NCBI GenBank assembly: GCA_030526455.1
Contig: JAUNCU010000041.1
Location: 1-17,280, forward strand
Source: Bacteroidales bacterium
GTDB taxonomy: Bacteria; Bacteroidota; Bacteroidia; Bacteroidales; Muribaculaceae
Length of the DNA stretch: 17,280 bases
Reading direction: 5' to 3'
The position numbers were made by a program, and so were the translations under genes. Each line of letters opens with the position of its first letter. The stretch's first letter is position 1. Shown here one piece after another: positions 1 to 6,658 of this stretch. The notes below the pieces were generated by a model, which saw only the letters and a program-made list of their open reading frames with translations, was not told the origin of the DNA and did not search any database.

Positions 1-10
1 TAATTTCTCC

Positions 11-766
11 CTAATCATTCGCAATGGCGCGCAGTTCGGCGTTGGTCATGGTAAACAACACCGAATCGGGTTCATTTTTGCTCTTATACACGTAGAGCAA
101 ATCGCAGCCCTGCTTCAGTGCAGTGCTGAGCAATGGGTCGTCTTCGATAACATCGTCGGTGAAGAGGTCCCTGGCCTTCATGTGGGCCAAATTAGCCTTC
201 ACTTGCGCAATACTCAGTGATGAGCCTGAGATGTCGGTCACGCAACGCAGGTTTCTGCCTTGTTTTGTCACTTCCACCATCAGCATGCCACCGCCCACAT
301 CCATAGGCAAGCGCCCTTGCATCATTTGAATTTGCAGGTCGAGCACTGCTTGGCCTGTCATAGGGTGCTGAATGCTGTTCTGCAACTCAGCGCTATTGAG
401 AGCAAACTCCTTCGTATTGCCATCTTCGCATTTCAGCACTATTTTCATCCCCACTTCTGCAGCCACGAGTTCGCGGCGCAGGTCGTCGTCAAATTCTTGA
501 ATCATCATCGCCGCCATTTGCTTTTCCAGTGCCGGAGTGCGCAGTATGGCGATGCTATTGCGATATTGATCCACGCTCAACTTATAGGTGATTACCAATT
601 CATTATCTTCCAGCACGAAACTTTCCACCGTCATGCCAGGTTCGATCACGACGGGGCATTCTTCGTTGGCGTCGGCCACTTCAAGGGCAAGTTTGCTCTT
701 GAACATATTGCAACTGGCCAGCACAGCCGCCAGCAGCACCACGAGTGATAATAGTTTTGTTTTCAT
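11..766 (-). CDS. Two-repeat lipoprotein of unknown function
   Basis: A 251-residue protein with a clear lipoprotein signal: basic MKTK start, hydrophobic core, and lipobox LASC with the acylated cysteine at residue 19. It should therefore be membrane-anchored on the periplasmic or outer face. I do not recognise a named family. The mature part seems to hold two copies of one fold of about 95-100 residues (about 37-129 and about 152-246). Each copy begins with a strand around G-M-x-x-V, has a central charged helix with an acidic stretch (FDDDL, then TDDVIEDD), and ends in a strand followed by an AEL motif (NSAELQ, then TNAELR). It follows the Nudix gene by 31 bases on the same strand, with no promoter or terminator seen between them, so they are probably co-transcribed. 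Its leader peptide DNA resembles that of the archaemetzincin-like gene at 1653-2252. Confidence 0.85.
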   Translation of the reverse strand: MKTKLLSLVVLLAAVLASCNMFKSKLALEVADANEECPVVIEPGMTVESFVLEDNELVITYKLSVDQYRNSIAILRTPALEKQMAAMMIQEFDDDLRRELVAAEVGMKIVLKCEDGNTKEFALNSAELQNSIQHPMTGQAVLDLQIQMMQGRLPMDVGGGMLMVEVTKQGRNLRCVTDISGSSLSIAQVKANLAHMKARDLFTDDVIEDDPLLSTALKQGCDLLYVYKSKNEPDSVLFTMTNAELRAIAND

Positions 767-797
767 TGTGCAATAAGGCTTTTTATCAAGGGTTTAA

Positions 798-1583
798 CTA
801 AAATTCGGGGCGGAAGCCTGATTTCGACTCCTTAAACTGGAAATAGCGCTCCAAGTTGAAGCGAAACATAATGCGGCTGCGCTCACGGCGCTCGGCATCG
901 GCGTCGGCGGGCTCCACGATGCCCAGGGTCACCATCTTGCGATGGAAATTGCGGCGGTCGAGTTCGTGCTCGGCGTCGTTGCCCAGGATGGTGTCGTAGA
1001 GTTGCTTGAGTTGCGACATGGTGAACTGCTCGGGCATCAATTCGAAGCCTATGGGCTTATAGTGGATGCGGCAGCGCAGTTCCTCGAGGGCGTCGTCGAG
1101 GATTTGGCGGTGGTCGAAGGCCAACTCAGGCAGGTCGTTCACGTCGAACCACTGCGCCTTCTTCGCATCGTCGCCGCCCACCACCTCGCATTTCTTCACC
1201 AGCGCAAGGTGGGCCACTGAAATCACGCGTTCGTCAGGGCGAGGGTCACGACCGATAGCGGAATATACTCTAAATTGCTCCACAGCAGCATTGGTAATGC
1301 CCGTTTCCTCGCGCAATTCACGCAAGGCACAAGCCTCTATGCTTTCGTCGGTCTTTTTTCCGTCGTAATCCTTCACCAGCAAGAAACCGCCCGGCAATGC
1401 CCAATATCCCTTGAAAGGATCTTCACCGCGCTCAATAAGCAGCACCTGCAGCGCCATGCGCTTGTTTTTCTTCTTCGAGCCGCGCTCGTCGGGCGCCACA
1501 TCGAAGCCAAACACCACGCAGTCGGCAGCCACAGCAGGATGAGGATGCTTATAGCAATATTGCTTTGTTTCAGTATTTCCCAT
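798..1583 (-). CDS. Nudix hydrolase with NrtR-like winged-helix C-terminus
   Basis: A 261-residue cytoplasmic protein. The Nudix domain spans about residues 17-165; its box has the catalytic core E80-x7-R88-E89-x2-E92-E93-x-G95, so hydrolysis of an ADP-ribose-like nucleoside diphosphate is possible. The first glycine of the box is displaced by a short insertion (KDYDGKKT) between LPGGF and E80. Residues about 178-225 (FELMPEQFTMSQLKQLYD, then RRNFHRKM) match the winged helix of NrtR/AraR-type Nudix regulators, and the tail ends in the usual RFNLERY-F form. NrtR relatives sense ADP-ribose or sugars and repress NAD or sugar genes. With an intact box this one could be an enzyme, a regulator, or both. 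It has its own promoter box just upstream and is followed by the lipoprotein gene. A deleted second copy lies at 2270-2357. Confidence 0.9.
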   Translation of the reverse strand: MGNTETKQYCYKHPHPAVAADCVVFGFDVAPDERGSKKKNKRMALQVLLIERGEDPFKGYWALPGGFLLVKDYDGKKTDESIEACALRELREETGITNAAVEQFRVYSAIGRDPRPDERVISVAHLALVKKCEVVGGDDAKKAQWFDVNDLPELAFDHRQILDDALEELRCRIHYKPIGFELMPEQFTMSQLKQLYDTILGNDAEHELDRRNFHRKMVTLGIVEPADADAERRERSRIMFRFNLERYFQFKESKSGFRPEF

Positions 1584-1588
1584 AAATC

Positions 1589-1628
1589 ATTTCAATCTTT
1601 CACCGCAAAGATAGTGTTTTTCACGGTA
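1589..1628. repeat. 40-base exact repeat, copy 1 (Nudix promoter region)
   Basis: All 40 bases recur at 2318-2357 in the same orientation. The block holds the TATCTTTG promoter box and most of the short Nudix leader. Its partner precedes the archaemetzincin-like gene. Confidence 0.9.
1606..1613 (-). promoter_or_regulatory. Bacteroidota -7 box for the Nudix gene
   Basis: On the minus strand this reads TATCTTTG, a perfect TAnnTTTG box, placing the start of transcription about 17 bases before the Nudix ATG. I see no TTG at the expected -33 position, so the promoter may be weak or activator-dependent. It lies in a 40-base block (1589-1628) repeated without change at 2318-2357. Confidence 0.55.
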
Positions 1629-1652
1629 TTATTGTGTATTTTCTACATATAA

Positions 1653-2252
1653 TCAATATTTCGAGTTCAGATTTTTCTTGCACACGTCGCACAAATGGTG
1701 CTTCTTGGGCAAGTTTTCCTTGCCTTTGGCATCCTTGATGATGCACTCGGGATCGTCCTGGGGGCAGTGGCCGTAATGGTAGTAGGTGTGGATAAACTCA
1801 TGACTCACCACCTTCCAAAGATTCGACTTGTTGCGCACCCTGAAGTCCGACACCACGCAGTAAGGTCTTTCGAGATAGGCTTGTCCCATAATGCCGAAGT
1901 CTTCCACGCCGTGGGCTGTGGTTGAGATATCCTTATGCGTAAGGCCCATGATAATGCCGTCGGTGGGCAGGTCCATTCCTTCTTCAAGTTCCAGAATCTT
2001 CATCGCGCGGTATCGCGTCTTTGCGCCATTGAGGCACGAGGCGGGCAATTTCGCTGCGGGCAAAATTTCATACTGGATTTTGGTCTTCACCAAGGGATCG
2101 AACTTGGCTCGCAAATCCTTCACCACCGCCTTCGCTTCCTTTTGGGTGAAGTTGTCGTAAGGCAGCAGATACACCGTCACCGCATCTTCCTTCGAAAAGA
2201 TTTTCGTCACATCCACCTTGCCGCAAGAGCAAAGCGCCAGCAGCAGTGTCAA
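1653..2252 (-). CDS. Archaemetzincin-like zinc metalloprotease, damaged 5' end
   Basis: The 199-residue frame carries the archaemetzincin signature near its end: H151-E152-x2-H155, then GHC (H162, C163), C170, and a C188-x2-C191 pair for the second, structural zinc. The upstream segment with GLTHKDISTTAHG and CVVSDFRV also fits the Bacteroidota branch of this family. Spacing is unusual: the usual HExxHxxGxxHC has one extra residue, with Y at the family glycine, C163-x6-C170 replaces C-x4-C, and the methionine after the second cysteine is I. The only start in frame is TTG, giving MTLLLALCSC, a lipoprotein-like leader with no basic n-region. Directly upstream, in the same frame, a TAA (2262-2264) interrupts what looks like an old MKTK-x-LSLL leader, and no ATG is present. 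The protein may be mislocalised or the gene may be dying. Confidence 0.75.
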   Translation of the reverse strand: MTLLLALCSCGKVDVTKIFSKEDAVTVYLLPYDNFTQKEAKAVVKDLRAKFDPLVKTKIQYEILPAAKLPASCLNGAKTRYRAMKILELEEGMDLPTDGIIMGLTHKDISTTAHGVEDFGIMGQAYLERPYCVVSDFRVRNKSNLWKVVSHEFIHTYYHYGHCPQDDPECIIKDAKGKENLPKKHHLCDVCKKNLNSKY

Positions 2253-2317
2253 GAGAGATAATTATTTTGTTTAACCGAATTTCGGTCCAGAAGCCTGTCT
2301 TCGACTCCTGAACCGGA

Positions 2318-2357
2318 ATTTCAATCTTTCACCGCAAAGATAGTGTTTTTCACGGTA
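2318..2357. repeat. 40-base exact repeat, copy 2
   Basis: Identical to 1589-1628, same orientation. It carries the promoter box at 2335-2342 in front of the archaemetzincin-like gene. Confidence 0.9.
2335..2342 (-). promoter_or_regulatory. Bacteroidota -7 box for the archaemetzincin-like gene
   Basis: On the minus strand this reads TATCTTTG, inside the 40-base block shared with the Nudix promoter. Transcription from here would give a leader of about 75 bases, running through the Nudix scar, before the TTG start at 2252. No -33 TTG is evident. Confidence 0.5.
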
Positions 2358-2415
2358 ATAGTGTGTGAAGGTGTGTGAAAATTCGAAACCACGATAAAAA
2401 TCGGCGGAAACTCAG

Positions 2416-2862
2416 TCAATGCAGCATCGCCGATCTCTTGTCGGCGCTATGAACCGCACCACGCAATTTGCATCTATTGGCCACGCTATATAGCGGGTGA
2501 CGGCGGTGACTACGTAGGCTCATGTGGAAACGGATGGCGAGGTATTCGTCGCTGGAGAGATGCAGCCCCAGCGCTTTCAGCATCTCGGCCGAACGCTTGC
2601 CATGGCCATGCACGTGGCCCATACCGCCGCATTTGCAAAAGTCGTGAAGCAGCGCGCTTATGGCAGTGCTGTCGGTATCGCCCGCCGTTCCCATAGCGAT
2701 GCAGTAGGTTTGCCACGCATGGGCGGCTAGCCCGCCAGTGTGGCAGTGGTGAGTGTGGCACCGTGCGGTGAAAAACCCGTTGTTTTCCATGTAGTTAATC
2801 ACGTTTTCCATGTTAGCGCGCCCAGTAGCGCGAAGTCGGCTAATAATCTTTTCTTTTACCAT
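2416..2862 (-). CDS. Small HD-domain phosphohydrolase
   Basis: A 148-residue cytoplasmic protein that is nearly all HD domain. The metal-binding pattern is present in order: H41 and H48 in HTGGLAAHA, the paired H73-D74 in LLHDFCK, H87 in HGHGKRS, H113 in RFHMS, and D141 in SADK. HD enzymes of this form hydrolyse phosphate esters of nucleotides; the substrate cannot be told here. It is rich in histidine and cysteine around residues 35-41 and 73-88. It starts 39 bases after the stop of the vWA gene on the same strand, with no terminator between, so the two are probably one operon driven from 4021-4050. The short length, against longer HD proteins such as dGTPases or RelA/SpoT, points to a stand-alone hydrolase. 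Confidence 0.85.
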   Translation of the reverse strand: MVKEKIISRLRATGRANMENVINYMENNGFFTARCHTHHCHTGGLAAHAWQTYCIAMGTAGDTDSTAISALLHDFCKCGGMGHVHGHGKRSAEMLKALGLHLSSDEYLAIRFHMSLRSHRRHPLYSVANRCKLRGAVHSADKRSAMLH

Positions 2863-2901
2863 AATTCTACTATTCTTATTATATTCAATTTTTCTCTTCC
2901 T

Positions 2902-3975
2902 TTACTTATTCAGCACATCCCAGAACGATTGTGGGAGGGCTACGTTGGGCAGGTGGGTGGCGGCGGTGAAGAGGGGTGCGATCTCCTCGTCTTTGAAGCC
3001 GGCGATGCCGCAGCCTATGCGGGTCACGAAGAAGTTGAGTTCGGGGTGGCAGTCGGCGAAGCGGATGAAATTCTCCACATAGGGCTTGATGGTGTCCACG
3101 CCACCTTGCATAGTGGGGATGGCGTAACTCTGGCCCTGCAGCCCCTCGCCCTGGCCCCAGATGGCGCCAAATTTATCGGCCGCGATGCGCGCAGCGCCGC
3201 CCATGTGCTTGCCTTCAAGGTTACTGCCAAACACGAACACCTCATTGGCTTTCAGTTCGTTCACGAAACGAGGCGTCACGCGGGTGAATTCTTCGAAAAA
3301 GCCTCCGTTGAGGCGGCGGCGTGCCATGCGGCGCTCTTCTTCGCTGGCGTAATTGGCCTTCTTCATGCGGCGGAGTTTTTCCTGGTAGTGCTGGCGGCTG
3401 CGGCGCTCCTGCTCCCACATGGCCTGCATGCCCTCTTCGCTTTGCACGAATTGGAAACTGCTCTCGATGCTGAAACTGATGGCGGTGGCCTCGGCGTCGA
3501 TGTTGGCTCCGATGAAGGTGAACACCCAGCCTTCTTCTTTCAGGCACTCAATGAGTACTTTCACCCGGGCGTGAGAGAATTGGGTCGATGAATTCTCCAT
3601 GCCGTCGGTGATGATGGTCACCACTGCCGAGGCCTGGCTGTCGGTGCCGATAAGTGCTTGGAGGCGTGTGCAGGTGTAGCCTATGGCATCGTTCAGTGGG
3701 GTGCAGCCATTAGGTTCGTAGTCCTTCTCGGTGATGACGGCCACGGTGTCGATGGGCGCGTTTTCCACGATGTAGCGGCTGTGGTCGAGATCGGAGTCGA
3801 AGCAGAAGATGCTCACGTATTGCTTGGTGGTGGCATCTTCGCTGGCGGCGGTGCGAATGGTGTTGAGGGTCTCGTTGCAGCCATCGATGGTGTGCTTTCT
3901 CACGCAGTCCATCGAACCGCTCTCGTCGATAATAATCAAATTATAAACGCTGGTAAAGTTTGTCTTTGTTTCCAT
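2902..3975 (-). CDS. vWA domain protein with macrodomain-like C-terminus
   Basis: Starting at the METK codon, the protein is 357 residues without a signal peptide. The N-terminal vWA domain (about 8-175) has a full MIDAS metal site: D17-E-S19-G-S21, T92 in GCTPLNDA, and D124 in TDGMENSS. A charged, helix-prone linker (about 178-232) leads to a second domain (about 240-357) with FVFGSNLEGKHMGGAARIA, GQGEGLQGQSYAIPTM and RIGCGIAGF. That pattern is known from phage and bacterial proteins (A1S_2505-type) and resembles macrodomains, which bind ADP-ribose. The longer frame back to 4050 is rejected as a start because its first codon is the -33 element of the promoter. It heads an operon with the HD hydrolase. 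A role in nucleotide or ADP-ribose signalling is inference only. Confidence 0.85.
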   Translation of the reverse strand: METKTNFTSVYNLIIIDESGSMDCVRKHTIDGCNETLNTIRTAASEDATTKQYVSIFCFDSDLDHSRYIVENAPIDTVAVITEKDYEPNGCTPLNDAIGYTCTRLQALIGTDSQASAVVTIITDGMENSSTQFSHARVKVLIECLKEEGWVFTFIGANIDAEATAISFSIESSFQFVQSEEGMQAMWEQERRSRQHYQEKLRRMKKANYASEEERRMARRRLNGGFFEEFTRVTPRFVNELKANEVFVFGSNLEGKHMGGAARIAADKFGAIWGQGEGLQGQSYAIPTMQGGVDTIKPYVENFIRFADCHPELNFFVTRIGCGIAGFKDEEIAPLFTAATHLPNVALPQSFWDVLNK

Positions 3976-4020
3976 AACTATTATTTTTAAATTTTTGTTC
4001 TGTGTACCTTTTACACAGTG

Positions 4021-4050
4021 CAAAGTTATATGGAAAATTTGAATTGGCAA
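4021..4050 (-). promoter_or_regulatory. Promoter of the vWA/HD operon
   Basis: On the minus strand: TTG (4048-4050), 19 bases, then TAACTTTG (4021-4028), a full match to the Bacteroidota consensus. The predicted start of transcription lies about 40 bases before the METK codon at 3975. Confidence 0.75.
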
Positions 4051-4123
4051 AATTTTTCTGCGTAATTTTTACACATTCTTGATTATTTAACTTTCTTTTA
4101 CAGTTAAACAAATGATATTTCAC

Positions 4124-4131
4124 TATCTTTG
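4124..4131 (+). promoter_or_regulatory. -7 box for the DUF1016 nuclease gene
   Basis: TATCTTTG, a perfect TAnnTTTG, 76 bases before the ATG at 4208. No proper TTG stands 19-20 bases upstream. It is divergent from the vWA promoter about 75 bases away. Confidence 0.55.
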
Positions 4132-4207
4132 TAGAAGAATATACATTAAGACATACAATAACGATATGTATTGCTTGATAGTAAACAATGGATGCCTGTA
4201 GATTTCC

Positions 4208-5392
4208 ATGAAAGTAAAAGATAATCCATTACTAATTACTTCGCCAGAGTATAAAAAATGGCTTGGCTGCATTGCTGATCGTTTCCGACAGCAGCAGATA
4301 AAAGCGGCCATACACATCAACTCCGATAAAATTGAATTTTATTGGAGTCTTGGTCGTGACATCTGCGAGATGCATGTAGAGGAGAGATGGGGCGAAGGTG
4401 TAATTAAGACCCTAAGCACTGATCTCAAAAACATCCTACCAGAATTAGCCGGCCTCACCCCTGGCGGATTATACTATTGCAAGAGGTTCTATCTGCTTTA
4501 TTCTAAGGTTTTTAATTTATTTCCTCAAGTTGGGGAACAAATTGATGCGCCTAAAATCGTGCCCCAACTTGAAACACAAATGCATATAGTTCCTCAAGCT
4601 GGGGAAATATATAAACTTCTGCATCATGCCGACAAAAATACATCAGGACTACCACTGAATATTTTTGCAATTCCATGGGGACATCATAAAGCAATCATTG
4701 ACAGGTTTGAGCAGGAACCTGACAAAGTGTTGTTTTATGCGACGAAGATATTGGAGAACAGTTGGTCACGCTCAACGCTGCTTAACATGATGGGGGACAA
4801 AGGCAAAGCTAATGGCCTCTATGAAAGTCAGGGAAAAGCGATAAACAACTTCCCAGTTACGATAGGACTGCCTAAGGGTGATCTTGCAAGAGAACTAATC
4901 AATGACCCCCTGAATCTTTCGTTCGTTAAGTTGAAAGCATCTTACGACGAAGACAATTTGAAACAGGCCCTCATATATCATGTTAACGAACTATTACTGT
5001 CGCTTGGCTCTGGCTTTGCCTATATGGGCAAGGAATACCTTTTGTCAGTTGCAGGCAAAGAACAATTCTCCGACCTTCTGTTTTATAACACCCGTCTTCA
5101 CGCCTATGTCGTTGTCGAAGTTAAGGTTACGGAGTTTGAATCTGCCTATCTTGGTCAGCTGTCTGGTTATATGTCTCTTGTTAACCATATACTGAAAGAC
5201 GAAATCGACAATCCTACTATAGGTCTTCTAATTTGCAAGAGCAAGAACAATATCTTTGCTCAATACTGCCTGGAAGGATATAGCCAGCCGATAGCAATAA
5301 CGGCCTATGAAGGCATTCAGATTCTTCCTGAAAATTTCAACGATTCGCTGCCAAGCATAGAAGAATTGGAAGAAGAAATCAGAAATAAATAA
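4208..5392 (+). CDS. DUF1016/YhcG-type PD-(D/E)XK nuclease
   Basis: A 394-residue protein of the YhcG family. The N-terminal DUF1016_N helical region (about 15-100) has YWSLGRDICEM and WGEGVIKTLSTDLKN. The middle holds the family motif IPWGHHKAII (about 155-165) and FYATKILENSWSRSTL. The C-terminal nuclease part (about 240-375) has SDLLFYNTRLHAYVVVEVK, where the aspartate and E-x-K are the expected catalytic residues, followed by the glutamine of LGQL. The family is found beside type I restriction genes and on mobile DNA, and its exact role is not settled; no restriction genes are adjacent here. The gene is visibly richer in A+T than the amidase and mannosidase next to it, and it stands alone between divergent and co-directional neighbours, which suggests arrival by transfer. 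A variable linker (about 104-140) carries repeated VPQ motifs. Confidence 0.9.
   Translation: MKVKDNPLLITSPEYKKWLGCIADRFRQQQIKAAIHINSDKIEFYWSLGRDICEMHVEERWGEGVIKTLSTDLKNILPELAGLTPGGLYYCKRFYLLYSKVFNLFPQVGEQIDAPKIVPQLETQMHIVPQAGEIYKLLHHADKNTSGLPLNIFAIPWGHHKAIIDRFEQEPDKVLFYATKILENSWSRSTLLNMMGDKGKANGLYESQGKAINNFPVTIGLPKGDLARELINDPLNLSFVKLKASYDEDNLKQALIYHVNELLLSLGSGFAYMGKEYLLSVAGKEQFSDLLFYNTRLHAYVVVEVKVTEFESAYLGQLSGYMSLVNHILKDEIDNPTIGLLICKSKNNIFAQYCLEGYSQPIAITAYEGIQILPENFNDSLPSIEELEEEIRNK
4525..4604. repeat. Three-part 11-base repeat inside the DUF1016 gene
   Basis: TCAAGTTGGGG (4525-4535) has its exact reverse complement at 4562-4572, and a one-mismatch direct copy at 4594-4604. They encode the PQVGE, PQLE and PQAGE segments of the linker. 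The first pair could form an 11-base-pair stem with a 26-base loop. Confidence 0.7.
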
Positions 5393-5434
5393 TATAGTTA
5401 GGTTTTATTCATTATTATACACCTCCATACCATT

Positions 5435-6628
5435 ATGATAAAAAAATGCTTATTGATTCTGCTGGCGGCAATGTGCGCCACAGGCGTGCAAGCCAAGGGG
5501 CTGAAAGGTAAAAACATTTATTTGAACCCTGGCCACGGCGGCTACACCACCGGCGACCGCCCCACTGCCACCATCAACCACGAGATGATGGACACGCTCA
5601 GTTTTTATGAATCGCGCTCCAACCTCTGGAAGGCGCTCGAAACGGCCCGTCACCTGAAGCAGGACGGCGCCCACGTGATCATGAGCCGCACCAAGAACGG
5701 CATCGTCACCGAGGCGCAGATGAATAAAGGCATCCTCAACGAAAACCAGGAGAGCCACGCCGTTCCGTCGAAAGACCGCGTGGACCCTCGATTCAATAGC
5801 ATCGAAACTGCCGACGACGGCACCGGACAGCAGCAAATCGTGGGACTGGAGCGCATCGCCTGCCAGGTGGACTCGCTCAAGCCCGACTATTTCCTCTCTA
5901 TGCATAGCAATGCCCACAAGAATGGCAGCACCGTCAATTATCTGGTGATGCTCTTCCGTGGCGAAACCGGTAAGCCCTATTTCGAAAATTGCGACTCGAT
6001 GGCGCGCGTGATGTGGCCCTACGTGTTCGACAATCCGCTCTCGCCTTGGAGCCACTACGCTGCCGACAAGCCCGCTGTGGTGGGCGACATCTCTTGGATG
6101 GGCGGCACGCCTCCGGGCACACCTAACCGCATAGGCGTGAACGGCTACTACGCTGTGCTGAAATTCAATGCGCCCGGCTTCCTGGTGGAAGGCTCGTTCC
6201 ACACCTACGATCCCGAACGCCAGCGTCTGCTCAACCGCGACTACTGCCGCATGGAAGGCATTCGCTACTACCGCGGCATTCGCGCCTACTTCGGCGGCAA
6301 ACCCGAGAAGGTGGGCTACATCGCGGGCGCAGTGAAATCGGCCACCGAAAAGATGGATCACCCTCGCTACACCTACCGTGAAGGCAGCGACGACCAGTGG
6401 AAACCCATCAACTACTGCATGGTATACCTCTACGACGACAAGGGCCGCAACATCAAGGCCTACCACACCGACCAGGAATGGAACGGCATCTTCACCTTCT
6501 TCGACCTCAAGCCCGGCAAATACACCCTCCGCTACCGCGCCTACGGCTACGAAGAGAAAACCGAAGAAGTAATCGTGAAAGCCGACAAAACCACTTATCT
6601 TCTTCCAAAGTTGGAAGTCAGAAATTAA
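5435..6628 (+). CDS. Secreted N-acetylmuramoyl-L-alanine amidase (Amidase_3)
   Basis: A 397-residue exported protein. The signal peptide covers residues 1-20 (cut after VQA). The Amidase_3 catalytic domain (about 25-285) has zinc ligands H34 in LNPGHGG, E59 in FYESRSN and H157 in SMHSNAH, with the catalytic glutamate E252 in LVEGSFH. It should cut the amide bond between N-acetylmuramic acid and L-alanine of peptidoglycan in the periplasm. The catalytic domain is larger than in AmiC-type enzymes, with an insertion around 85-135 and another around 180-240. Residues about 292-397 form a predicted beta-sandwich like the carboxypeptidase regulatory domain (GKYTLRYRAYGYEEK). The mannosidase gene follows after 30 bases on the same strand, so the two are probably co-transcribed. 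No strong promoter box was found in the 42 bases upstream. Confidence 0.92.
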   Translation: MIKKCLLILLAAMCATGVQAKGLKGKNIYLNPGHGGYTTGDRPTATINHEMMDTLSFYESRSNLWKALETARHLKQDGAHVIMSRTKNGIVTEAQMNKGILNENQESHAVPSKDRVDPRFNSIETADDGTGQQQIVGLERIACQVDSLKPDYFLSMHSNAHKNGSTVNYLVMLFRGETGKPYFENCDSMARVMWPYVFDNPLSPWSHYAADKPAVVGDISWMGGTPPGTPNRIGVNGYYAVLKFNAPGFLVEGSFHTYDPERQRLLNRDYCRMEGIRYYRGIRAYFGGKPEKVGYIAGAVKSATEKMDHPRYTYREGSDDQWKPINYCMVYLYDDKGRNIKAYHTDQEWNGIFTFFDLKPGKYTLRYRAYGYEEKTEEVIVKADKTTYLLPKLEVRN

Positions 6629-6658
6629 AATACGGATTATTACTCCTCGCTTAACTAT

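Larger units (their letters stand above)
2270..2357 (-). pseudogene. Scar of a second Nudix gene (both ends only)
   Basis: About 50 bases at 2270-2318 match, at roughly three bases in four with one gap, the last codons and stop region of the Nudix gene (792-842). They join directly to a 40-base block (2318-2357) identical to that gene's promoter and leader (1589-1628). The order and strand are those of a Nudix gene whose middle, about 740 bases, has been deleted. The remaining coding part is out of frame. It now acts only as the leader of the archaemetzincin-like gene. Confidence 0.75.

Noticed and set aside
2358..2380. Tandem GTGTGTGAA units as a regulatory repeat
   Set aside because: Only two short copies; this can be chance and nothing links it to a function.
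2740..3591. A 283-codon plus-strand frame opposite the vWA and HD genes
   Set aside because: It runs across two real genes on the other strand and its composition is that of a shadow frame.
3976..4050. N-terminal extension of the vWA protein to a start at 4050
   Set aside because: That first codon is the TTG of the promoter's -33 element, so it would lie outside the transcript. The METK start fits vWA proteins.
5450..6466. A 338-codon open frame antisense to the amidase gene
   Set aside because: Same shadow effect: H/V/A-rich composition and no motif, while the sense frame has all catalytic residues.
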